A DNA stretch of 64,000 nt from Rehmannia glutinosa (lineage: Eukaryota; Streptophyta; Magnoliopsida; Lamiales; Orobanchaceae). Position numbers and translations under genes: made by a program. The notes beneath the pieces are model-generated. The model was given only the letters and a program-made list of their open reading frames with translations, was not told where the DNA came from and made no database searches. Below are positions 11,511 to 22,060 of the stretch, piece by piece (position 1 is the first letter of the stretch; every line of letters begins with the position of its first letter). Where the stretch lies: NCBI GenBank assembly GCA_016081115.2, contig CM071935.1, positions 50,702,680-50,766,679 on the forward strand, written 5' to 3'.

Positions 11511-13326
11511 ATACACACAGAAGGAAATGTGTATGAAGATCTTGAGGAACTTTCCAGCTGAATGGGAAATGAAGACTATGGCTCTAAGACATTCAATGGA
11601 CCTCTCAAAAATATCCAACCATGAGATATTCTCAGACCTCAAAGCCTATGAGTTTGAGCTGAGAAGAAAGGATCAAGAGGAGACAGATGTACCCAAGACA
11701 GCTGCACTGATAGTCAAGGGTGGAAAGAGAGCTAAACCAAAGGAAGCCATAGACCATGAGGAGATTGCCCTAATGGTTAAAAGATTCCACAAAATCTTTA
11801 ATAGAACTATAAAAGAAACAATGGTGAATCCTCCAGAAGACATTCAACTCCCTCTAAGTCAAGGGAGGACAGGCCACCTAAGAGAGCTGAGCATCAAATG
11901 GTAGAATATCAGAGAGCTAATAACCCAAGGACAGAAAGAGTTGATCAAAGAGCTGAGAACCTATGTTGGAACTGCAGACAACCAGGACATTTTGCAATTA
12001 ATTGTTCCTATCCACCAGTCAACAAATATAGGAATGAAGAAGAAAGAAAAATCTTCAGAGAAAGAAGACAGGAAAAGAAGAAAGCCATGTTGGCTGTTGA
12101 GACTGCTGAGACAGCTAAGTCTAAAAAAGCAACAGACTCAGAGAGTAGTGAGGGTGACTACTCAAGTGATTCTGAAGAAGAAGCCATGATTTGTCTTATA
12201 GCTAAAGAACAAGATCAACCAGACCAAGAAAATGAGGTACACTCTAACTCATCTCATTCAGATTCAAGTAATAGTGATTGTGATACACACACTTCATCAC
12301 CCACTGATCTTTATGATTCATTAGGAAAAACGATGAAAGACTTTGAGCACATGAAATCCTCACACACACTTCTAAATGAGGAAAACAGCCAGCTCAAAAG
12401 CCAAAACTCACAGCTAACTAAGGAGCTGAGTACTCTAAGTCACATAGCTGTTGAGAACACAGAGCTGAAGGCTGAGAATGCCAAAATGATAATAGAGATA
12501 GCTGCTGTGGAAAAGAGGGAAAAAGATCTCAAAAATGTGATTGCCTCATTTACAAAGGCATCCAAATCATTGGATGATCTTATCATGAGTCAAAAGGAAT
12601 GTGGAGATAAGACAGGCATAGGATTCAACTCCTTTGTACACAGTCAAACTCCAAGAGTGATTTTGGAAAAAGGATCTTCAAGCAATGAAGCATCTTAAAA
12701 ATCCAAAACACCAAATGTTGCACCCACATTCACTCCCAAGCACAATCACAAACAAATTGGCCTTGGATATAAAGGGAGAGGAAAACAACCAGTTGAGTAT
12801 TGTGAGAGGACAGCTGAGAAGAAATCCAGTCGAGTTCCTCAGCAAACTCCAAATAGAAAATACTCTGTGAAGAACAAACAGAGCTACCTAAAACCCAGAA
12901 GTTTAATCAGAAAAACACACATGTTGGGAATGGTAGAAACTATCCAAGCCAAGTTGATTGGAACAATGTGAAATATCAGCAGAGATCAATGGGATACAAG
13001 CCTAAATGGCAAAGACCTAAACCTCAGCAAAGGTCATTCCAAAGGGAAAAGAGCTATTATCAGCACACATATGCACCCAGGCACTACACTCAGAAATATC
13101 ACAACTATCCCAAGAAAGCAATTGCTAAAACACACACACAGGCATACAGACAAAAGAGACAGTTGTATGAACCTAAAACCCCCAAGCAATTTGCAAATGT
13201 GCACTATGATTATGGCACTGATAGATGGAAACCTCTTAGAGTCAAGTCCTTTGGCTATAGGTTGGTTGGATCATCTTATAGCACTAACCCCTCAGGACCC
13301 AGGCAAGTATGGGTACCTAAAAACTA
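11511..13326 (+). pseudogene. S1-b gag (5' truncated)
   Basis: This is the copia-type Gag that builds the virus-like particle. The first visible part (11527-11904) is the helical region with RHSMDLSK and SDLKAYEFELRRK. A frameshift at 11900 leads to a CCHC zinc knuckle CWNCRQPGHFAINC at 11963-12004, then an acidic Ser/Asp-rich part with a long coiled coil (LNEENSQLKSQNSQLTKEL) up to 12698. A further break is followed by a basic, aromatic Gln/Lys/Tyr-rich segment ending VWVPKN (12968-13326). The knuckle, coiled coil and VWVPKN end before protease are typical of Sirevirus Gag. The first third, present in S1-e, is missing. Confidence 0.8.
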
Positions 13327-13760
13327 ATTTCCTTGATTGCAGGTTCAAGGAACAACTGAGTGCCAAGGAACCTGGTACATGGATAGTGGTTGTTCCAGAC
13401 ATATGACAGGAAATAAGAAAACCTGTCAATATTCAAGGAGATTAGAGGTGCAAAAGTCATATTTGGAGGAAATGAAGCTCCAGGGGAAATCAAAGGCACA
13501 TGATCCATGAAGAAGAATGGATTGGAAATCATAGATGTTGCTTATGTTGAAGGCCTCAACTTCAACCTGTTAAGCATCAACCAACTCTGTGACAAGGGCT
13601 ACAATGTTGTATTTAATATGGGAGTGTGCCAGATCAAAGATGCTGAATCAAATGAAATAGTGCTGCAAAGATCAAGACACAAGAATATGTATATGGTAGA
13701 TTGGTCTACTGCCATACCAAGCACTTGTCTGTTAGCAGAAAGCACAGCCGAATCAAGTTA
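13327..13760 (+). pseudogene. S1-b protease
   Basis: The copia aspartic protease begins with YMDSGCSRHMTG; the catalytic D-S-G is at 13382-13390 and intact. Downstream come VEGLNFNLLSINQLCDKGY and LQRSRHKNMYMVDW, the usual strand pattern before integrase. Frameshifts lie near 13330 and 13420, with a TGA at 13501, so no protease could be made. It cleaves Gag-Pol in active elements. Confidence 0.75.
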
Positions 13761-14705
13761 GCTGTGGCACAAGAAGTTGAGTTATCTGATCTTCAAGACA
13801 ATCAACAAGCTTGCAAGGAGTCATCTTGTAGAAGGATTACCAGACTCAATATACAAGAAAGAAAGTGTATGTGATGCATGCCAGATGGGAAAGCAAATAA
13901 AATTTCATTCAAGGATAAGCCAAGTCCTTCTTCAACAAGGGTATTACATCTGTTGCATATGGATCTATATGGTCCAGTTGAACCAGTCAGCATAAGTGGA
14001 AAAAGTACACCTTAGTGGTGGTAGATGATTATTCATGGTATACATGGACAATCTTCATGTGCAAAAAGAAGGAAACTTTGCAGAACTTACCTCAGCTGAT
14101 GAAAGAGTTCAAAATGAAAAGAGCCAAACCATTATAAAGATAAGGTCTGACAGAGAAACTGAGTTTGTAAATGGAATAATTACTCAGTAATGTGTTGAAA
14201 ATGGTATTGCTCATGAGCTAGCTGCAGCAAGAACTCCAAAGCAGAATGGAGTAGCTGAAAGAAGGAACATAACTCTCAAGGAAGCTGCAAGGACCATGTT
14301 AGCTGAAGTTGGGTTGCCTAAGAGATTTTGGGCTGAAGCCATTAACACAGCTTGCTATACTCAAAATAGATGCATGATAAACAGGCAATTAACCTAGACT
14401 CCCTATGAGATCTGGACAGGGAGAAAGCCAAATGTTTGGTGTTTCAAGATATTTGGTTGCATCATCCATAACAATGGCAAAGATAATTTGAAGGCTTTTG
14501 ATGCTAAAGCTGATGAAGGTATCTTTTTGGGATACTCAGCTGAGACCAAAGCCTATAGAGTGTTGAACAAGAGGACTATGGTCACAAAAGAGTGTATCCA
14601 TGTGGTTTTTGATGAACCTAATGTAAATGGAGAAGACATTGAAGTGTTAGCTGACAAAATGAATCAGCCAACTTGCAGAAGAGTCCATATGTTGAAGCTG
14701 AAATA
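13761..14705 (+). pseudogene. S1-b integrase
   Basis: The zinc-binding N-terminus reads WHKKLSYL (second His replaced by Tyr) and CDACQMGKQ. The DDE core shows LHMDLYGP near 13955, IRSDRETEF near 14145 and PKQNGVAERRN near 14240, then FWAEAINTACYTQNRC and GRKPN, and the C-terminal FDAKADEGIFLGYS (14490-14530). Frameshifts near 13950 and 14000 and stops near 14190 and 14395 disable it. In active elements it inserts the cDNA into the genome. Confidence 0.8.
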
Positions 14706-14828
14706 AGAGCAATCAACCAAGATGAAGATGAAATAGCTGAATCACAAAAACAGCTGGAAAGTCAATAGCTAAATGAAGATGAGAGAGTTGTTCAAGACAA
14801 CTTAGCTACGAGACGGCTGAATCCATCT

Positions 14829-15356
14829 GACTTGCTCCAACCTGATATGAGATGGTTGCGAGACCACCCACCAGAGTTACTCATTGGAGATGTAAGAGAT
14901 GGCATAAGAACCAGATATAGAGCACAACATGAAGCAATGTTTACTTGTTTTACTTCCCAAATAGAGCCAAAATATGTGTCTCAAGCATTGGATGACACAC
15001 ATTGGATTCAAGCCATGAAAGAATAGCTTAATCAATTTGAAAGAAACAAGGTATGGGAATTGGTGCAGAGACCCACCCATCAAAATGTTATTGACTTGCT
15101 CCAACCTAATGTGAGATGGTTGAGAGACCACCCACCAGAGTTAGTCATTGGAGATGTAAGAGATGGCATAAGAACCAGATCTAGAGCACAACAGTAAGCA
15201 ATGTTTACTTGTTTTACTTCCCAAATAGAGCCAAAAGATGTGTCTCAAGCATTGGATGACACACATTGGATTCAAGCCATGAAAGAATAGCTTAATCAAT
15301 TTGAAAGAAACAAGGTATCGGAATTGGTGCAGAGACCCACCCATCAAAATGTTATT
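14829..15356 (+). repeat. 264-bp tandem duplication in the integrase-RT linker
   Basis: Copy one is 14829-15092 and copy two 15093-15356, each starting GACTTGCTCCAACCT and ending AAAATGTTATT. The period is exactly 264 bp (88 codons), so the frame is kept. Both copies carry the same AAAGAATAG nonsense codon where S1-e has GAAGAG, so the stop predates the duplication. S1-e has a single copy here. Confidence 0.9.
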
Positions 15357-16181
15357 GGCACAAAATGGGTTATCAGAAACAAAATGAATGAGGAAGGATC
15401 TATGGTGAGAAACAAAGCAATATTGGTAGCCAAAGGGTATTTCCAAGAAGAGCGAATAGATTTTGATGAAACCTTTGCTCATGTTGCAAGATTAGAAGCA
15501 ATAAGGATGTTTCTTGCCTATGATGCACATAAGAACTTCACTGTGTATCAAATGGATGTGAAGAGTGCATTTCTAAATGGACTGCTAGAGGAAGAAGTCT
15601 ATGTTGAACAACCTCTAGGTTTTGAGCAGAAGATTATTGGAGATGAGGTGTACAAGCTTAAGAAAGCATTATATGGATTGAAACAGGCACCAAGAGCATG
15701 GTATGATACATTGTCTCAATTTCTAACTGACAATGGATTCACCAAAGGCAAAGTGGACAGAACACTCTTCAGAATTCAAGATGGAGAGAGTACACTGCTT
15801 GTTCAAATATATGTGGTTGACATCATTTTTGGATCCACAAATAAAGAGTTGTGCGATAAGTTCTCAAACCTCATGCAAAGCAAATTTGAGATGAGCATCA
15901 TGGGGGAGCTGACTTTCTTCCTAGGACTTCAAGTCAAGCAATTGAAGGACAGAACCTTCATAAGTCAAACAAAATACACTAGATATTTAATGAAGAAATT
16001 TTGTATGGAAGAGAAGTCTTCTGTAAAAATACAAATGAACACATCAGTCAAGATGGACATGGATGCAGATGGCAATGCTGTAGATCAAACCAGATATCGA
16101 GCACTCATTGGATCTTTGCTCTACTTAACAGCCAGTAGGCCAGACATCACCTTTGTAGTAGGTGTATGTGCAAGATTGTAA
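15324..16181 (+). pseudogene. S1-b reverse transcriptase
   Basis: A 285-codon stretch is open. It shows the copia RT order: GTKWVIRNKMNEEG, RNKAILVAKGY, FDETFAHVARLEAIR, QMDVKSAFLNG, LYGLKQAPRAWYD, then the catalytic box at 15810-15821, MGELTFFLGLQVKQ, and SLLYLTASRPDI. The catalytic motif reads YVVD, not YVDD, so one of the paired metal-binding Asp residues is lost. S1-e keeps YVDD. The frame ends at TAA just after GVCARL, where S1-e has F, so RNase H is separated. Confidence 0.9.
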
Positions 16182-16796
16182 TCTGCACCAAAGGAGAGCC
16201 ATATGACTGCAGCTAAGAGAATCCTAAGGTATTTGAAGGGATGCCAGGAAGTTGGCTAATGGTATCCAAGGGAAGGTGGATTCAAGCTTATTGGTTACTC
16301 AGACTCAGACTATGTTGGATGTAGAGTTGACAGGAAAAGTACTTCAGGTACATATCAAATGCTTGGAAATAGATTAGTTTCCTGGTTTAGCAAGAAGCAA
16401 TATTCGATAGCCACATCCACAGCTGAAGCAGAGTACATAGTTGTGGGCAGTTGTTGTGCCCAAGTCTTATGGATGAGACAACAACTGAGAGATTATGAGA
16501 TTGAAGAAAAAGAAATTCCAATTATGTGTGATAACACTAGTGCTATGAAGAAAAAGAAATTCCAATTATGTGTGATAACACTAGTGCTATTGCAATCACT
16601 CAGAATCCTGTGTTGCATTCAAGAACAAAGCACATTGATGTTAGATATCATTTTATAAGAGATCATGTTGAAAAGATAGACATCACTTTGGAATATATCT
16701 CAACTGATAAGCAGTTAGCTGACATATTCACTAAACCCCTATGTGCATAAAGATTTGAAGAGCTTAAGAATAAGCTAGGGTTAATTGATCTGAGTT
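16182..16796 (+). pseudogene. S1-b RNase H
   Basis: The copia RNase H follows RT: SAPKESHMTAAKRILRYLKG, GYSDSDYVGCRVDRKSTSG, NRLVSWFSKKQYSIATSTAEAEY, then MCDNTSA and YISTDKQLADIFTKPL near 16740. A 44-bp tandem duplication at 16503-16590 shifts the frame after MCDNTSA. A TAA follows CQEVG near 16258, and there are stops after FTKPLCA. The terminal ADIFTKPL is the usual end of copia Pol. Confidence 0.85.
16503..16590 (+). repeat. 44-bp tandem duplication in RNase H
   Basis: GAAGAAAAAGAAATTCCAAT begins at 16503 and again at 16547, with both copies running to ACTAGTGCTAT. The period of 44 is not a multiple of three, so it frameshifts RNase H. Confidence 0.9.
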
Positions 16797-17337
16797 AACA
16801 CTTAGAACACTCAATCAGCATAGATAGTCGATGATAAAATGAGAAAAGAGCAAGTTTCACAAATCAACCAAGTGAAACAGCCATGTCGGAAAGTCAGCTG
16901 CATCGAGTTAGCTGACAGTTGAGTAACTTAATAAAAAAGAGAAGTAGAGTTAAGTGATATTTGATATAAGCTGAGTCATTTATGAACTAAGTGACAAAAA
17001 CGCAGTCGTTTTAAATGAGTGAGAATGTTTTTAAGGATGACGTTAACGGAATAATGACGGGTACAGTAAAAAGTTGCACAGTAAGCATATGATTGGATAT
17101 AAATGCTGCCGCATTAAATCCGGTTTTGACACTCTAATATGAGTCATTGATCTCAATCAAAATTCAAAATCCATAGAACTGTCCTTTCATAACCCTTATA
17201 TATAAATTTTTCAGCCTTCTCTCTCTTACAGAAACTGTTCATCTTCAAGCAAGGCAAAAGTAAGTCATATTTTCTCTCGGAAACCCTAAATACTCTCAAG
17301 CAAGTTCGTCTATTTTTATCAGTAAAATTTTCTAAAA
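16797..17337 (+). promoter_or_regulatory. Spacer between pol and xORF with TATA box and leader
   Basis: These 540 bases hold no ORF. A TATA-like TTATATATAAAT is centred at 17197-17206, followed about 25 bp downstream by the pyrimidine run TTCTCTCTCTTACAG ending at 17231 and a 100-base leader to the ATG at 17338. The layout fits either an internal promoter for xORF or, because TTACAG is also a good splice acceptor, expression from a spliced genomic RNA as proposed for Sirevirus env-like genes. S1-c has lost this region and S1-a is truncated before it, so only one copy can be seen here. Confidence 0.45.
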
Positions 17338-18345
17338 ATGGCACCGAAGTTCGATTATGTCAAGATCTCAAAGAAAATCCACTCAGGAGCGTCAGTGGAT
17401 TTCGAAGGAATGGTGAAGTAGGGTTCTGATGAAACCCTTGTTAAGAAGATAGCTGAAATATTAGAAAAGTCAGGCCTCAAGGCTTTTCTGACCATGGAGT
17501 ACTCGCATACATACCTCGAGGAGGTTACGATGTTCTACGTAAATGCGGAGGTGCATGACGAAGGGATCAAGTCTTTTGTCCACCGCAAGGACATATTATT
17601 AAATGCTAAGGACCTTGCGGAGCACTGCTTGTTGCCGTCGGAAGGCATACAAGATATTCATGAAGCTAATGTAGACTTGGCTGCTACGTGGAAAGAGATA
17701 GCCAAACCGGAGTGTGCTGCCAAGGTGATCTACACAACTGATAAGAAACTGATGAAGGACGACTATCATAAGCTGATGGATGTCGTCTCCAAGTGTAATT
17801 ATATGAAGTTTGGCAGCTTCAACCAGCTGTCAAAGACTAAGCTGATCGTCATGGCTGCGATCATGCAGGGCAAAAAGGTTAACTGGACTGAGTTTGTGTA
17901 CATCAGACTCTTCTTGAATGTGATAAATAAGATGTTTAAGGAGGATGGATCCTTTGGAGGATCTCTTGGATATGGCCTTGTGATTGGCCACCTGCTAGAA
18001 GTGAAGGGTATTGCCCTTCGACATGGCAAACCCTTCCATGTCAACAAAAGGATGTTCCGGGCTAACCTCTCTGGTGCCCAGAAGAGAGCCCATGCAAAGA
18101 AGGCGGACACAAGTGAGGGGGAATCAACTGACCTTAAGTCACAGTTGCTACCCCTCCTCCTAAAAAGAAAGTTGCCCCTGCAGCTCCAAAGAAGAAGGGT
18201 GCCCCTGCAGCTAAGAAAAGGGATGCACCTGCCCCTGCAGCCGAGTCCCCGCCCATGCAGCTGAGGCTGAGAAGGAACCCCAAATCCTTTCTCCAGCCAT
18301 ACGAAAGAAGAGGACTGCCAAGTCGAGTAAGGCAACTCCTTCCAA
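17338..18345 (+). pseudogene. S1-b xORF, N-terminal two-thirds of the conserved part
   Basis: The ATG at 17338 follows AAAA and gives MAPKFDYVKISKKIHSGA. A TAG at 17418 interrupts after VDFEGMVK. The frame then runs through GSDETLVKKIAE, EYSHTYLEEVTMFYVNAEV, LAEHCLLPSEGI, ATWKEIAKPECAAK, KFGSFNQLSKTKLIVMAA and GGSLGYGLVIGHLLEVKGIA to SEGEST near 18130. After a frameshift it continues with Lys/Ala/Pro-rich sequence (APAAKKRDAPAPAAES) and KKRTAKSSKATPSKF to about 18345, where it meets S1-c. The start is chosen because the leader and residues up to LVKKIAE align with S1-a. It resembles the plant transposon-protein domain by pattern only. Function unknown. Confidence 0.65.
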
Positions 18346-19702
18346 GTTTCTTAGACTCCTCAATTGCCTTCGCCTTCTCATTTGCCTTCAACTTCTCCTC
18401 ATCTTTCCAAAGATGACCAAATTACAATGTTTCCCAAGAAACTCAGGAGCTCTTCTTTTTCTTCTATGAACTCCGGGCTTTGGAATTGGTCTCTGGCATA
18501 ACTGAGCTTCCTTGCTCTCCATATTTGTAACATTTCCTGCACATAAGGGTAGGTGGGAGATATAATTTTAAGTTCATCATCATTTTCATCTTGCTGCAAA
18601 GGCTCTTCGGCAGCCTTACCTTCCTCAGCTATAACATCATCAGTCTGAGGGGATAGTACAGCTAACTCTTCACGACATTGGTCAGCTGTGATTGGTTCAG
18701 ATTCTTCAGCTGTCTCTCTAATAACTAGTTCTTGGCGTGGCTGATCAACATTGATCACATGGCCACCTTCTTTCTGACTTTGTTGTTCAACAACAACAAC
18801 TTCTTTCTCAACAGCTGTCCCAGACTCAGCTGGCTCGACAGCTAAGTCAGACTGTTTTACCAGTCTTCTCCTTAACTTCTTTTTCAATGGAACTTCAGGT
18901 TCCACATTATCTAGTTCATTAATTGTGAAAACTGCCTCTCCCAAGTTTTGCTTCTTGGCTGTAACCGACTTCCGAGGCACAGCTGAGCGCTTTTTCTTTA
19001 TGATTGGAAAAGAAGCTGGAGCAGATTCTTTCTCGGCTGTGGGGGTAGGTGCAAGGTCTTTATCCGCTGCAGGGACAGGTGCTGACTTGGCTACGGGGCC
19101 AAGAGCTTTCTTCTTATTTGGAACAGGCTTAGGAGAGTGGGCTTTTGCAGAAGCAACTGTGTCCATGGGGATGGGATCAGCTGATTACCCCTCGCTCATA
19201 GCCGTCTTTTTTGCATGGGCTTGGCGCTGTGCAGCAGCATATAAGTTTTCCTAAACATCTTTTTGTCAATGTGGAAGGGTTTTCCATTCCGAAAAGGAAT
19301 ACCAATCACCTCCAATCGGTGGCCTAAGATCTGGCCATAACCGCGTGTGCTGCTAAACATTTCATCATCACCGATGGACATGTTCAGCACATTATGGCAC
19401 AACTTGCCAAAAACAAACTCAGCCCAGTTAACCTTCTTCTCCTTCATTATCACTGCCATCACTGTCATCTTAGTCCGAGAAAGCTGATTGAAAGATCCAA
19501 ATTTCATATCGATGCACTTAGATAACATATCCATTAACTTGTGGTAGTCTTCTTTGATCAGTGACTTCTTCGCAGTGTAGTTAGTCTTCGCGGTAGCTTC
19601 TGGTTTGGCTATCTCCTTCCAGGCAGTAGCCAAATCAACATTCTTCTCAGTTATCTCCTTTAGACCAAAGGAAGGGAGATAACAGTTAGCAGCTAAGTCC
19701 GT
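18346..19702 (-). pseudogene. S1-c xORF (5' deleted, 3' truncated)
   Basis: Starting at the deletion point the product reads LAANCYLPSFGLKEI, ATAWKEIAKPEATAK, KFGSFNQLSRTKMTVMAVIM, then RGYGQILGHRLEVIGIPF. After a break near 19190 comes a Lys/Ala/Pro-rich linker (HSPKPVPNKKKALGPV), the basic KKKRSAVPRKSVTAKK patch, acidic stretches with VEPAESGTAVEKEVVVVEQQ, and QEMLQIWRARKLSYARDQF with EELLSFLGN at about 18430. A final helix KANEKAKAIEESKK ends at the junction. Parallel positions in S1-a are 7871-7700. The conservation of spacing between a basic patch and SFLGN across two copies suggests that the tail was once under selection. Confidence 0.65.
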
Positions 19703-20840
19703 AGCATTTGACAGGTACCAGATGTGCTTTTCCTGTCAACTCTACATCCAGCATAGTCTGAGTTTGAGTCGCCAACTAGCTTGAATCCTCCTTCCTTTGG
19801 ATACCATAAGTCAACCTCTTGGCATCCCTTCAAATACCTCAAGATTCTCTTGGCTGCATTCATATGGCTTTCCTTTGGAGTAGATTGAAATCTGGCACAT
19901 ACACCTACATCAAAGGTGATGTCTGGCCTACTTGCTGTTAAATAGAGAAAAGATCCAATGAGAGCTCTATATCTTGTTTTATCAACAAATTTGCCTTCTG
20001 CATCCATATCCATCTTGACTGATGTATTCATGGGAATCTTTACAGATGACTAATCTTCCATACCAAATTTCTTCATTAAATCTTAGGTATTTTTGGTTTG
20101 ACTTATGAAGATTCCATCCTTCATTTGCTTGACTTGAAAACCTAGAAAGAAAGTCAGCTCTCCCATCATACTCATCTCAAATTTTCCTTACATGAGATTT
20201 GAGAATTTGTCACACAACTTTTTGTTTGTGGATTCAAAAATAATGTCATCCACATATATTTGAACAAGAATTATGCTATCATCATCTTGAATTCTGAAGA
20301 GTGTCCTATCAATCTTGCCTTTGGTGAATCCATTGTTAATAAGGATCGGGACAATGCGTCGTACGAGGCTTTTGATGCTTGTTTCAATCTATATAATGCC
20401 TTCTTGAGCTTGTAGACTTTGTCTCCAATAGTTATCTGCTCAAAACATGGAGGTTGTTCAACATAGACTTTTCTTCCAAAAGTCCATTCAGAAAAGCAAT
20501 GTTCACATTCATCTGATAAACTGTGAAGTTATTGTGTGCAGCATAGCAATAAACATCCTAATTGCTTCCAATCTTGCAACAGGTGCAAATGTTTCATCAA
20601 AATCTATGCCTTCTTCTTGGCAATACCCTTTGGCTATCAATCTTGCTTTGTTTCTTACTAAAGATCTTTCTTCATTCATCTTGTTTCTAAACACCCACTT
20701 AGTACCAATAACATTTTGGTGAGTAGGCCCTTGGACTAATTTCCAAACTTTATTTCTTACAAATTTATTTAGCGTCTTCTGCAAAGCTAGAATCTAATGT
20801 GTGTCACATCCAATGCTTTTGACACGTCTTTAGGCTCGAT
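19703..20840 (-). pseudogene. S1-c reverse transcriptase and partial RNase H
   Basis: RT begins near 20790 with NKVWKLVQGPTHQNVIGTKW and RNKARLIAKGYCQEEGIDFD, FAPVARLEAIRMF, then frame breaks. The catalytic IYVDDII is kept near 20255. MGELTFFLGFQVKQ, the LIGSFLYLTASRPDITF stretch and RNase H SDYAGCRVDRKSTSGTCQML follow. RNase H stops exactly there, fused to xORF by a deletion; the C-terminal half with the ADIFTKPL end is gone. A tract around 20340-20460 is poor. Confidence 0.8.
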
Positions 20841-21120
20841 CTAGGAAATGAAACAAGTGAACATTGCTTTAAGTTGAGTTTTGGATCTGGTTCATAGTCC
20901 TTCTCTAACATCTCCAATGATAAGCTCTCGAGGATGGTCTCTCGGTCATCTCACATCTGGTTGGAGTAAGTCTGCTGGATTCAGTCTTCTTGTAGCTAAG
21001 TTGCCTTGAACAACTTCTTCATTGTCATTTAGCTACAAACTTTCTAGTTGTCTCTGCGATTCAGTTCTCTAATCTTCATCTGGGTTGAGTCTTCTGATAT
21101 GTGCCTCAACATATTTACTC
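20841..21120 (-). other. S1-c integrase-RT linker (degenerate)
   Basis: This is the linker region seen at 14705-15092 in S1-b (MRQLN-type, LLQPD, RDHPRELIIGDV equivalents). Here it is full of stops. It contains one copy of the unit duplicated in S1-b. Confidence 0.5.
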
Positions 21121-22060
21121 TTCTAAATAGTTGGCCGATTCATCTTGTTAGCTAAGTCATCAATGTCTTCTCTGTTAACATTAGGTTCATCAAAAACCAC
21201 ATGGATAGACTCTTCTGTGATTATAGTCCTCTTGTTCAGCACTCTAAAAGCTTTACTCTCAGCTGAGTAACCCAAAAAGATACCTTCATTAGCTTTAGCA
21301 TCAAAAGCTTTCAAGTTATCCTTGCCATTGTTGTGAATAAAGCACTTACATCCAAAGATATGAAAATATCCAACATTTGGCTTCCTTCCTATACAAATTT
21401 CATAGGGGTTTTGGACAAATGCTTATTAATCATACACCTATTTTTAGTGTAGCAAGCAGTATTAATGGCTTCAGCCCAAAATCTCTTAGACAATCTAGCT
21501 TCAACTAACATGGTCCTTCCAGCCTCCTTGAGAGTTCTGTTCTTTCTTTTAGCTACTCCTTTCTGCTATGGAGTTCTTGCAGCTGACAACTCAAGAGCAA
21601 TACCAATTTCTATGCAATATTGAGTTATAATCCCATTGACAAACTCAGTTTCTCTATTAGACCTTATCTTGATGATGGTTTGACTCTTCTCATTTTAAAC
21701 TATTTTCATCAGCTGAGGAAGCTTCTGCAAAGTTTCCTTCTTTTTACACATAAAAATGGTCCATGTGTATCTTGATTAATCATCTACCACCATTAAGGTG
21801 TATTTGTTTCCACTAATGTTGGGTGGTTCAACATGACCAAATAAATCCATATGCAGTAAGTGCAGTATCCTGGTTGAAGAATGACATGGTTTGTCCTTGA
21901 ATGAAGACTTGATTTGCTTTCCCATCTGGCATGCATCACATATATGCTCTCCTTCTTGTATACTGAGTCTGGCAATCCTTCCACAAGATGACTCCTTGCA
22001 AGCTTGTTTATTGTCTTGAAAATCAAGTGACTCAGCTTCTTGTACGACAACCAACTTGAC
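21121..22060 (-). pseudogene. S1-c integrase
   Basis: The minus-strand product has KKLSHLIFKTINKLARSHLV and CDACQMGKQIK near 21930, LLHMDLFGHVEPP near 21850, then MVVDD, IKIRSNRETEF (catalytic Asp replaced by Asn), AARTP and GVAKRKNRTLKEAGRTML with stops. It ends in FDAKANEGIFLGYSAESKAF and VVFDEPN (21314-21180). The DDE core is damaged by the Asp to Asn change and several stops. Confidence 0.75.

Larger units (their letters stand above)
11509..18345 (+). mobile_element. S1-b: truncated Sirevirus, gag to xORF
   Basis: A plus-strand S1 copy runs in order through the gag C-terminal two-thirds, protease, integrase, reverse transcriptase, RNase H, a spacer and the xORF N-terminal domain. Both LTRs, the primer site and the gag start are missing: the left end is cut by a gypsy LTR and the right end meets S1-c in inverted orientation near 18345. 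The coding parts carry many stops and two tandem duplications. Close relatives are S1-c (minus) and S1-e (58369 onward). Confidence 0.85.

Noticed and set aside
17799..18391. Minus-strand ORFs of 178 and 85 codons
   Set aside because: They are mostly antisense to the S1-b xORF. Only the last helix near 18346-18391 belongs to S1-c.
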